A stretch of DNA of 64,000 nucleotides from Siderastrea radians (lineage: Eukaryota > Cnidaria > Anthozoa > Scleractinia > Rhizangiidae). Below, in pieces: positions 23,384 through 35,800 of this stretch; positions within the stretch are counted from its first letter, which is position 1; each line of letters begins with the position of its first letter. The notes under the pieces were generated by a model that did no database searches, was not told the origin of the DNA, and saw only the letters and a program-made list of their open reading frames with translations. The stretch covers positions 67,730,728 through 67,794,727 of the forward strand of contig OZ024887.1 of assembly GCA_964017195.1 (NCBI GenBank). The letters run 5' to 3'. Position numbers and translations under genes: made by a program.

Positions 23384-25065
23384 AATATTGCTCTGAGATA
23401 AAGGTTCTTCAACTTTCTTGGCCAAAGACCTCCCTAGGTTTAAATGTCACAAAAGATTGCTCAGCCATAAATGCCTCTTGGACAGGTGCAAATCAATTTC
23501 CTTTTTCAGCTGACTTGTTTCCTTTAAGCACTTGTTAGGTTAAATCGCGCTCTTGTCACATGGGGCCCAAATGGCCGGGTTAAGTTTCTTTCTACGGTCA
23601 TTTCAAGATGGCAGACAGTTGCGATTTTACGACCTTCAACAAATAAAGGTTTACTTTTTGTGGTTAATAAAATGTCTAGCATTTAAAATTAAGTACTGTA
23701 TCGCGAATATTTGGTGAATTATTACTTTAAAACGAAAAGATTTGCTATACTACTACGTATGTTAAAAATACCGGCCCGAGAGGCTATCATCTCCATAGCG
23801 CAAATTTAGAGAAGCAGCTAAGAATGAGTCATATTTGAATCCACTCATTTTCTGAATTGTTTCAATATCTTTTCATTTTCTTTTTCCCGGTAAAAATGCC
23901 AATCGTCCGTCATCTTAAGGTGCATGGGCGTGAAAAGAAAATTATCAATGGCGGTGACTAGCCCTGATCAAGTACAAGTCGCCATTTTGGGACCTTCCTA
24001 TTACACATTCTGATACCCGCCCATGTTCTTTAACCACTAACTCTAGAATGTTCGTTTCTAATAATCGTAGAATAAGTATCTAAAATTTTTCTTTTTCGTA
24101 AAGGGAAGTTCACAGCCAAGTGCAGGAAGAACTTACAAGGAAACGCAACATGGAATCTCAAAGAGGGTTGCGGATGTGAAGTGCAATCTGTTCTGTTGTA
24201 CCACGAAACAAAGGTTTGCTAGCTTGTGATTGAAGTCTCTTTGTATAATGTGTATAAAAGTTTGGGTATTTAGTCACGAAAAATTCCAAAATAGTTTGGA
24301 AAGGACGATACTAAGAGGGAAGCTGGGAGGAACGTGCGGAGTTTGCAGGCCAACTGAGGCCAAGGCGATGACAGATAGATGAAGACAGTTATTAGTAATC
24401 TCAATAGACGACGTAGTAACACTTGTTCAGAATCCATATCAGCATCCATATCAGTTTGATGATGCCACCACGGGGTACCCCTTCAGATACCAAGTATTTT
24501 GTGTTGTGTTATTGTCAAGTCTATTGTGATGTTTTTCTAGACCAAGTCTCCATTGTCGTAGTTGCACTGGGTTCTTTGTGACGCATTTCGGGACTTGGTA
24601 CATGGCACACCTGCCCATCAGGACTGTTACATCTTCTCAAGTACACAAGTGATGATGATGATGATGATGATGACGATGATGATATTGATGATGATGATGA
24701 GGATGATGATGATGATGATGGGGATGATGATGATGATGAGGAGGAGGATGATGATGATGATGATGACGATGATGATGATGATGATGATGATATTGATGAT
24801 GATGATGATGATGAGGAGGATGATGATGATGATGATGATGTTGATGATGATGATGATGATGAGGAGGATGATGATGATGATGATGATGGGGATGATGATG
24901 ATGATGATGATGGGGATGATGATGATGATGATGATGAGGAGGAGGAGGAGGAGGAGGAGGATGATGATGATGATGATGATGGGGATGATGATGATGGGGA
25001 TGATGATGATGATGATGATGGGGATGATGATGATGATGATGATGAGGAGGAGGAGGAGGAGGAGG

Positions 25066-25099
<34 letters not shown>

Positions 25100-25174
25100 G
25101 GAGGAGGATGATGATGATGATGGGGATGATGATGATGATGAGGAGGAGGAGGAGGAGGAGGATGATGATGATGG

Positions 25175-25206
<32 letters not shown>

Positions 25207-28124
25207 TTGATGATGATGATGATGATGGTGATGATTACTCTCACCCCACTCCCTCCACTCTTCCTCTTTACTATCATTCAGATTGTTTGTTTACGCCACA
25301 GGTGTCCCAGGTCAACGAGGGTAACTTTCTGGACACCGCCCACGAGCTTCAAACTTCTTTTAAAAACTTCACGAATGAAAAAACCTATCTAAATCTTCTG
25401 TCAAGGCTAAAGGCTTCCATATGCAAGAAAACATCGAAGCTTAAAAACGTTCAGTGGGATAAAATACAGAACTATTGCCAGGTATTACGTACTAGATTTA
25501 GTTGCTTTCCTTGGATTTTCAGAAAGGGGTTTATGATTTATGTATATGATCGTGACTGCATGCACTAACATGGTATCTCAAAGAGGGTTGTGGACGTGAG
25601 GAACAATCTATTTTAGTGCACTACGTCACAAGAGTGAGTGCCAACCTCGCTCCCAAGTTCCTTATGCCTCCTCAATTTCCCTCGTTGTAGGAGACACGTT
25701 TCATCTTGGCTCTTAAGCGGAATTATAGTTTCACCCTGGCAAGAGAGGATTAAAACTTTATTATCCTTGCAAATTTAAAATCTTAGATTTTTGCTCCTCT
25801 TCCAGACACATCCTTCAGACTTTGAGAAAGAGATCTGGCGCAGACACTTTGAGACATATTTCTGCCAGTCAGTTGGGTAATTACATTGCTTGTTTAATTA
25901 GCTACGTTAGAAAAATAGATACGAGGTTTATCAAGCTAACACTAAGAACCCGGTAGTACTAACATCGCTTAGAAGTAAACAACATAATTTGCATGATTTT
26001 TGTTGTTGCTTTTCTATTTAACTTAAGGATAGTTCGTATGGATAAGATATCTCTAGTCTTATTCTCGCTCGGGAAATTAAATCAGAGGATTTCTTTTCTC
26101 TCCTGTTTGAATCTTTTACAACCTTGAACAGTTCTACCATAGGCCAAATGCCACTGCAGCTTAGTGTCTAAGCATTCTTTTCGCTGTTTGCACGAAACAT
26201 GGGGCTGTGACATGGCAACGTAAGATTTATGATATATTGAAAACCCAGTAATAATATACATACAATCACATAATTTAACCTCAGAAATACCAGTGTCGTT
26301 AACGTAGGGGGTTGGGCTGTGCTAATGGGATTTAAAAAGAGCACACGGCAATCTACTGAATTTTGATTGGTCAAAATAGAGAACACTTTTTAATCAAGTT
26401 CAAAAAACAACTTTCTCTTGATTGGCCGAGCGCTTCGTTTCAGCCGCCTTTCTTGTCTTTGAACAAATTTTCAGGCAAACTCGGATAAAACGCCGACATT
26501 GACGTCGATTTCTATATATTGCTCAAAATCGAGATAATGGCTGACTGAACGAGAAGACTAAATACATCAAAGCATTATTTGCAGCTGATATTAAAAGGCC
26601 AAAAACTTGGATTTTTCGGGAACTGCGTGGTAATTACTGACTTGGTCATATAAATTTATTCATCGCGCAGCAAATGTACTTTACTTCGCTTCGGTTGGAA
26701 CAGTCTTCAATTCACTTGAGGGATGTGAGCATTGTGTTTCAGAATTGAAGCAGTGGTCAGTATATAAGTAATTATACCTTTTAACAGTGACTGAAAGAAA
26801 AAGGTAAGCCTGATGCTCTTGGGGAATTTACTTATTCTTTCTCAAATTCATTAATTATTCATGTGCTGATGACCCAATCAGCTTGCATCAATTGGGTCAG
26901 GTGCATGTATTTTGATACCCAATGAACATACCGATCAAGACACATTCGATTAGTTCAAAAACTGATCAAGAAACTTGAATTTTAATCAGTCTTAATACTA
27001 AATACAGTATATTTGCCGCTTCAATCATTACTTACAACAACAATACGGCAAGATATTATTCTTTCTCCATCACGAATTTTGACAACCAATAGTTTAGCGA
27101 CAGAGCGTCCATTCCGGCAATATCTGCGCTCAGAGCGGTAACCTTGTGTAAATCGTAGTCCTTGAAGAGACCACCACAATCGAATACCGGAACTTTAACC
27201 TCTATTAACCTCTGCCATCCGGGAAAAATGCTCACAGCCCACTTGTTTTTATACTTAGTTGAAGGTGGAACGGCGTCATTGACCAGAACATTTTCTTGAG
27301 AAGAAGTTTTAGGAACGCGAAATCGTTCTAATCCGGACTCGACCTCCATCACGCGGCGTAATGTTAATCTACCAAAAAACCCGCCCGCCTATTGAGCCCG
27401 CCTTCTAATTACCTATTCTTCCGAAATAATTCTACTAAATTTTCACACTAGTTTGAGAAGCCAGCTCAATTAAAACTCGTGCTTCGTTTTTCATCAGGGG
27501 TTCCAAACAACTCGAAACAATAAAAGCACTCCGCCTTCGGCGTCGTGCTTTCATCCGTTTCTCGGTGTTTGGAACCCCTGATGAAAAACTCGCACTCGTT
27601 TTTGACCTATTACATAAACATGCTTGTGTCTGCATCACTTAGGTGTCCATCTTCTTCTTCTTCTTGCACCGTCGCTGGTGCTTTTGCCGGTTTGGCGTTG
27701 AAAATGAAACACTTGCCCTCAGCGTTCATGTCCCCATCTAGTTTCTCGTTTTGAGCGACTGAAATTTCAGTTGGTAGTTATTTCAGTGTTTTGCTTCAAA
27801 TGTCATACACTACACTCCCGAGCCGTGCAAGCCATTTTTTTCAGACTTTCTTTTCGTATCTCATTCCCATATGTAAAAATTCACTCTTGTAGTTAAATCT
27901 TATGCCCAAGTTTGACAGGACGGATTGCCATCTCCGCATCTGCGCAAAAAAGTTAAAAACTAGTCAGATTCTAGAATGTAGTATTGATATCAACGAGCCG
28001 GGTCGGGCAATCAACGGAATCAATGAAAAATATAACCATAAAAATTATTTACCTAATTAACACCTTCTACATTCCACGTTGTATTTCTTTTAATCACATG
28101 CAACAAGACTTTCACACGCATAAT

Positions 28125-28155
<31 letters not shown>

Positions 28156-29854
28156 TATTATTATTATTATTATTATTATTTACTTATTTATTTATTTTTG
28201 CTTATGTAGAAAACGCGAATTGAAAAGGTTAACCACCTGAGCGGTCTTCTTTCAGTGCGATCCGCAAAAAAACTTGGTCGATAAAATCAGTACTATTCTT
28301 ACAGAGAAATACTGATTTGAGAAAGTTTATGAATACAAACAATCCCAATGAAAAGCAAGCGGGCCAATATAATGAAAGCATCTGCTGCTTTAACTCTATT
28401 AAAGGATCAAAGGACGCTGACGGGGACACAGAATTTACTTACATTGACAACTAAATAAGATCTCAAAACCGGCCTCAATAAACGAAATCTATGACGAGTC
28501 AGTTAAATCTACGAGTTGGTAGTAAATGTAAATTAACGCAACTCTTTGTCAATTTCTAAATCAAAGGAACTCTATACCGCTCCCAATTTTCTTACTCACT
28601 AGAGTTTTGTAAAAAAGAAAATAACAACAATAAAATAAAAAGATTGCTTATGAATACAATTTACAAACTGAATATAACAACACTGAGTAACATAAGTTAA
28701 TTGAGCCCCTAACAAGGCTTGTTAATCCGAAAACTAATTAGTTCTATTCTGATTTAGTTCAGCGTCCAGAAAGGTTATTCACTGCCAATACCTAACATTT
28801 CAAAACTGCTGAGCGGCTTGAAAAAGTCTTCCCAAAGCTTCAAGGCAAGTTCATCGTCGAGCTCTTGTAATCCAAGGGAGGCCTCGAATTGTTTGTATCC
28901 AGGCGGACGTTTCTCCTGTAACTGCTTCAGGGTTAACTTCTTCCGCTCTTTTTTATTCTCAAGCCCATTTTGCGTCAAATGTGGTATCTCATTTGGTGAT
29001 TTCGATGCAACTTCTCTTTGTTCACTGATTTCAGTGGCCGGTGATCTTCGTTTGTTTTCGATTACGACCATTACTTCGTTGCCATCTTGAGTGTTAATGC
29101 AGAACGGCAATCTTCGTCCCGAGCCTCTCATCAATTCGGTGGAAGTAGACTTATCCTCTGAAGAAGACATGTCTCTTCTACTCCAGTGTACCCTTTCTTC
29201 TCGTTTGAAGATTTTCGTCAAACGTTTGAGCATCTTTAAGCTGGTGTGCTGAGCAATCTGTTCGGTTACTAACGCTGTCGGACTTTCAGTACATACATGA
29301 TCAACAGTAACATGGAAATTGTTTATGTTTATGGTTACTAGGTAACGCACGGTGAGGGGTGACAAATCTCAAAGCGAGTAAACAATCTCAAAACACGCAC
29401 GTGCAACTGCTAATTAATTAGAAGGCACCCACTGGCCTGATTAAATTGTGGCACAGCTTATATTCAGCCAAAAAAAAAAAAACGGATTGCTAGGACAATC
29501 AAAGGAAACAGTTTTTAATGGCCACAAAAGAACAACATTTTCTTTATCTGCACCCGCAAAAAAAACTTGGTCGATAAAATGTACCATACTTAGATAGAAA
29601 TCCTCATTTGAAAAAGCTTATGAATACAAACAATCCCAATGAAAAGTAAGCGGGCCAAAACAAATGAAAGCATCTACTACTTGAACTCTATTAAAGGATT
29701 AGCGTACGCTGACGGGGACACAGTACTACTGCTACTACTGCTACTACTGCTACTACTGCTACTACTACTACTACTGCTACTGCTACTGCTACTGCTACTG
29801 CTACTGCTACTGCTACTGCTACTGCTACTGCTACTGCTACTGCTACTGCTACTG

Positions 29855-29899
<45 letters not shown>

Positions 29900-32800
29900 A
29901 TAATAATAATAATAATATAAAAAGATTACTTATGAATACAATTTACAAACTGAATATAACAAGACTGACTAACATAACTTAATTGAGCACCTAACAAGGC
30001 TTGTTAATCCGAAAACGAATTAGTTCTAATCCGATTTAGTTCAGCGTCCAGAAAGGTTATTCACTGCCAATACCTAACATTTCAAAACTGCTGAACGGTT
30101 TAAAAATGTCTTCCCACAGCTTCAAGGCAAGTTCTTCGTCGAGCTCTTGTAATCCAAGCTAGGCTTGGAATTGTTTGTATCCAGGCGGACTTTTTTCCTG
30201 TAACTGCTTTAGGGTTAACTTCTTCCGCTCTTTTTTACTCTCAAGCCCAGTTTGCGTCAAATGTGGTGTCTCATTTGGTGATTTCCATGTAACTCCTCTT
30301 TGATCAATTATTTCAGTGGCCGGTGATCTTCGTTTGTTTTCGATTACGGCTATTACTCCTTTGCCATCTTGAATATTAATGCAGAACGGCAATCTTCGTC
30401 CCGAGCCTCTCATCAGTTCGGTGGTTGTGGACATTTCCTCTGAAGACGAAATGTCTCTTCTACTCCAGTGGGCTCTTTCTTCTCGTTTGAAGATTTTCGT
30501 CAAACGTTTGAGCATCTTTTTTCTGGCGTGCTGAGCAATCTGTTCGGTTACTAACGCTGCCGGATTTTCAGTACATACATGATCAAAAGTGACATGGAAA
30601 CTGTTTGTGTTTTGGGTTACTAGGTTATGTACGTTTCTCTCTTCCGGTGACAAATCTCAAAGCGCGTAAACAAATCTCAAAACACGCGCGTACAACTTCT
30701 AATTAATTAGAACGTACTCACTGGCCTGATTAAAATTGCGGCACAGCTCATATTCAGCAACGTTGTCATTTTCAAACGGCAAGATGAGCATATGAGGCAA
30801 CAGCTATATTGAGGCTTATAGGCCACTGCACAGTAAAGCTTCGCTTTCCGAAGAAAACCCGTTGCCCGAAAGTTAAGCGTCCGCGGAAGAATCGTCTGTG
30901 GTTAATAGCTTTTATCAATATGGTTATTATTATAATGGGTGATTCGCGCCTATGCGTGAAGGCGTTACTTCTGTAGAAGATTAGCCAGGGATTTGAAGGT
31001 TTTGAAGATTTTATTTTGCACTAGACTTTACGGCTTTGCTCCTTCATCGATCAGTTCGGGAAGCGTCCGTTGTTAAATCGTAGTCAACTGAAATCAGTTA
31101 GAAAACAAGTTACTATTTACATCATTCGCTATTGAAACGGCAAACAGTTCTCAACTTACAATTTGTTTTCCATAAATCCTTGAAATCCCACATCGACGAC
31201 TGAACAACGAAATGTGTCCGTTAAAGAAGTGAAACTTGTTCTTTTAAATTCTTGTCACCTAATGTCACCTGACCTTATTTTTCCCGCCTCACTAAGTCGA
31301 GACGATAACTGACAATATGGAAATGTTACGAAATTGTTTGCACGAAATGCAAATCACTCCGCCCCAGTGCGGAAAGTAGGTTTAATTAATTATACCTAAT
31401 TGAGCAACGACTATAAATGTAATAGCGTTCAATAATAAGAAACGTCAGAAAACAGCATGTCTATTGCTTCTGGGAACTAGCTTAATTAGGAAAATTCCGC
31501 ATTTAGTTCCTCCTTGGTTGCTAGGAGACACAACTTGTGGATTGGCCTGTCGTATTCACCATCCTGGGTCTTGATTCTGACCTTTCTGACCAAGCCATCC
31601 TTTCCTGGATACGTGACAATGATACGCGCCAACTTCCACTGAGACCTTTTGTGGTTCTGATCCAACTCCAAAACTAGATCATCAACGTGAACATTTTCTC
31701 TGGTTCGGAACCACTTGTTTCGTGGTAATAGATTTGGCGCGAAGTATCGCATCCAGCATTTCCAGAATTCATTGACTCGATCTTGTGTGCTTCTCAGAAG
31801 ATGTCTGGGGTTGATCCTTTCTTCGGGTTCTGGTTGAGGTAGTGGAAGATGATGACCTATAAGAATATTGTTCGGTGTGATGGGGGGACTTTCCCAGATG
31901 TCATTGGAACTTGGATACAGAGGACGTCCATTGATGATGTAGTTTGTCTCTGACAGAAATGTTCTCCATTGCTCTTCTGTAAAGGCTTGGTTCTTGCACG
32001 TAGCATTGAGACTTTGTCTGACAGACTTGATGAGAGTTTCCACGACGCCATTTTGATGACTTGCATGAGGTATGTTCCATTGCCACTTGAAATCGCAACA
32101 GAAATCCTCAGATAGAACACTTTGAATCTTGGGAATGTTCCAGCTCTGCATAATTTCCTTTAAGTAACCTTGCGCACCTACAAAGTTTGTTCCACGGTCG
32201 GACCAACAAACACTCGGGTGGCCACGCAAGCTCGCGAAACGACGGAACGCCATCAGAAAGGCATCAGATGTCTTGTCGTTTACAAGTTCTAAGTGAACTG
32301 CCCTTGTTGTCATGCAGGTGAATATTACTACTTGAGCTTCTTTCAGAGTCTTCCGATTGAGTTTAATAACCAAGGGACCAAACATGTCAATGGCGGTGTT
32401 GGAAAAGGGAGGGAAACCTGCTGCCACTCGTAAAGATGGGATCTGCCCCATTAGCTGGTCCAGCGGTTTTTTGCGAAGCTTCCTGCAGGTGATGCACTTT
32501 GAAGTGAGGGCTTTGGACATGCTGCGGACTCCTATAATCCAGTATTTCCTCCTGGCTTCATGGATTAAACTCTTGTATCCACAATGTCCACGCTTGTCGT
32601 GCAGGTGGCGCAGTAACAGCTTGACAAGTAGATGGTCGCGTGGCAGGATAACGGGGTTTCTCATTTCTTGTGGCAAAGATCTGGCATCTTCGAGTCGTCC
32701 ATGAGCGCGAAGTAGTCCGTTTTCGTCCAGGTTTGGAATTAATTTCTTGTCAATGACAGAGGGATCTAAGTGTAGTTGACTCCACTTGAAGAGTTGATTC

Positions 32801-35800
32801 TCAGATTCTTTTAATTCTTGTACGGTGATGGGGCCTGTCTTCGCATTCTTTTTACTGGCATTTTGAACGAAACGGCGAACGTAAGCGAGTGTTCTTCGTA
32901 TCTTTGGAAATGTTGAGCAGGTCTTCAGTAATTGGTGAAGAATGGGGTTATCTTCTGACTCGCTCTAGTTTGACGTTGATTTCTGCTGTGGCTGCTTCGT
33001 ATTTTATAGCGTTAACTTCTGCTATGGTTGCTTCGTGTTTAACGGGCATGTTAGTCTTCTCGGAGGTTTTTGTTTCCATTACGACTTCAGTCTCTTCTCC
33101 ACGAATACTTTGGTCTTCAATTTGAAACTTGGGCCATTCGGGTTCGGGCAAGTGGAGGAAAGAGGGTCCCTCTAGCCAATCTGTAAGTCGTGATGGTTCG
33201 GTTCCTCTGGTAAGAACGTCAGCGGGATTACTCTTCGACCTTATGTAACGGAAGTCATCCACTCCGACAGTTTCTTGGATCTCTGCTACTCTCGCTGATA
33301 CGAAAGGTTTAAATTGCCGTGGTGGGGTCCTTATCCAAGACAAGACGGTAGAGGAGTCCACCCAGAAGATTCGTTTGCAATCTTGGATGTTCGCGAACTG
33401 CAGTGACGTTCTGCAAGTATCATACATCCTTGCAAGTGTTAAACAACCCATGAGCTCCAGTCTCGGGATCGTCTTCTTTTTCAACGGGGCAACGAAGGAC
33501 TTGATCAGGACAGGGACGCACTTGTAACTTCCATTCTTTAACTCCCATCGGAGGAAAATGACTGCACCGTACGCTTTCTCGCCACCATCACAGAATCCCT
33601 GGACTTGCGGTACCCCAACTGCATGACTTGGTTTCAACTTTCGATCGAATTCGAACGCAAGGAGATGATTCATGGTTTGCACATTTTCCATCCACTTCCT
33701 TTGAATGCTCGCTGGCAGGATCTCGTCCCAGCTATAGCCTGAACTCCACAGATCTTGTAAGTCGATTCTAAACTTTATTGCTACGGGTAACACAAGACCA
33801 ATGGGGTCCCATCATTTGCCAACAAGACCTAAGCATCGTCTCTTTGTAAGGACATCGGTCAGGCCAAGGTCGTTCTTTTTCAGGGTAAACTTGTCTGTCT
33901 GTTTATCCCATCGTAGACCCAGTAGATCCGTTGACCGTTCATCGTTAGATTGGTCGATTTCTGTCTGGTTAGAATGCCAAGTTTTAATCTGGAAGTTGCC
34001 TTTCTCGAGGATGGCGTCAATGTCGTTGATAATCTGCTCAGCTTTCGCTGTAGTTGCTCTGGACCCACCGATATCATCCACGTACGCATGGTCTTGAAGT
34101 TCCTTTGCAGCTTCCGGGAACTCAGCTTGCGATAACTTTGCCAGAGTATTGATGGCGTTAGTTGCTATGTCGGGAGCTGGTTTATCACCAAAGTTCAATA
34201 TGAGCCATTGATACACAGTTGGTGAATCATTTGTCTTACTTCTCCACAGGAACCTGTGATAAACTTGATCGTCAGGATGCACCAAGACTTGATTAAACAT
34301 TTTACGCACATCACCAGTGAATGCCACTTCGTTCCATCGCCATGCTGCCAGTACATCGAAGAGGCTGTTGATAAAGTTAGGACCTTTCTCGAGATAATCG
34401 TTAAGCGAAAGACCATCGTGACCTTTCGAAGATGAGTCAAAGACAAGTCGAACTTTTGTGGTCCTTTCTGGCGTGAACACGGCTTGCAGTGGTAGGTACC
34501 ATTCAGGTTTGCCATGATCGATTTGTTCAGGTGGAACCTTTTTCACAAAGTCCTGATCCAATAACTTTTGAACTTCTTCGTCAACAACTTTAAAGCAACC
34601 CTTTTTCTGGAACGACTTTTCAGCAGAAAACATCCTTTTCAGAGCGATGTCGTAGTTACTCTGTTTGGGGGGTCCTGCTTCCTTCCAGGGCATCCTCACT
34701 TGTATTCTCCCGTCAACTAAGGTAGTTGAAGCTGCGAGGGACTTTACGAACTTACTTTCACGTAACACGTTTTCACTGCATGTACAGAGTTTGGTTGGTT
34801 TGACGCCAAGGAGGTCTTGGTGAAGGAGTTTCTTGATATCCTCTACGGTACTTACTGTCCCAACTTCTATTGACTGAATTTGAGATGTGGTAGAGCTGTT
34901 TGACTCAAACTGTCCCAGAACGTACCATCCAAAACAGTTTCTTTTCGCGACAGGTTCTCCTGGTTCTCCGGACACTGTGTGGATATCAAGGAAAGCTTCT
35001 ACGGAGTCTGTGCCGATAAGGATATCTATGGCACCACCCGAAAGATGCAGCTTATCAGAAACGTTCTTCAAATGGGTGTATTGTCTCACTAATTCTTTAG
35101 AAATTGTTTTGGCATTACTGCAAGGTCTCGTAACAGTGTACACTTGAAGGGTCTTCGCAATATCTTCGTCAGTAGGTGAGGCAAGCGTGATATCGATTAC
35201 CTGTGAAGGTTCGTTTTTCTTCTTCCCCCCAGCCAAATTCATAGTGAGATGCGTTGCTGATCCATTTAAGCCAAGTCGTCTAGCTGTATTTTTGGAGAGT
35301 AGGCTGGTGTTAGATCCAGAGTCTAACATTGCAAGAACTTCGACAAAGGTTCCATTTCTGTTCACGAGTTTAACTTTTTGAACAGGGCACAAACCAGTGA
35401 CAGGTTTTAACTTTGCTTTCTGGTACACAGCATTTCCTTGGATGTTGCCATTCGACGTAGTTGAGGGGCCTTGGAATTGACTTTGGGATGGTGCTGCTTT
35501 TGGATTCAAATTTGTGTTTGTTTCGCCAGTCCTGTCATTATGTAGAGACCGGTGGTGGTTTTTTCTGCATTTGTCACAGGTTGAGCCATCTGGTTTCTTG
35601 CAATCGTTTGTGTGATGCGCTCTTAGACACTTGCGATATCGCCAATGTTGCTTAACAATCTCCCACCTTTGATTGACTGTTAAAAGCTGGAACGTAGGAC
35701 AGGCAGCCAGATGATGTTTGGTTTTACAGCCAAGTGGACATGCTTCATCATCAGTTTCTTCGCCATTGGCGGCATTATTTTCTGTCTTCTTAGGACCCTT

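Larger units (their letters stand above)
29552..30765. repeat. Tandem segmental duplication, copy B
   Basis: Second copy of the unit at 28260-29470, separated from it by about 80 bp. It contains the (ACT/GCT)n array at 29725-29915. Confidence 0.85.

Noticed and set aside
24562..25392. Poly-Met / poly-Arg frame (and poly-Ile on the other strand)
   Set aside because: Translation of a GAT/GAG microsatellite in an intron; no coding meaning.
27435..27754. Overlapping frames around 27.5 kb
   Set aside because: They arise from the hairpin at 27485-27603.
29639..29920. Poly-Leu frame
   Set aside because: Translation of the CTA/CTG array.
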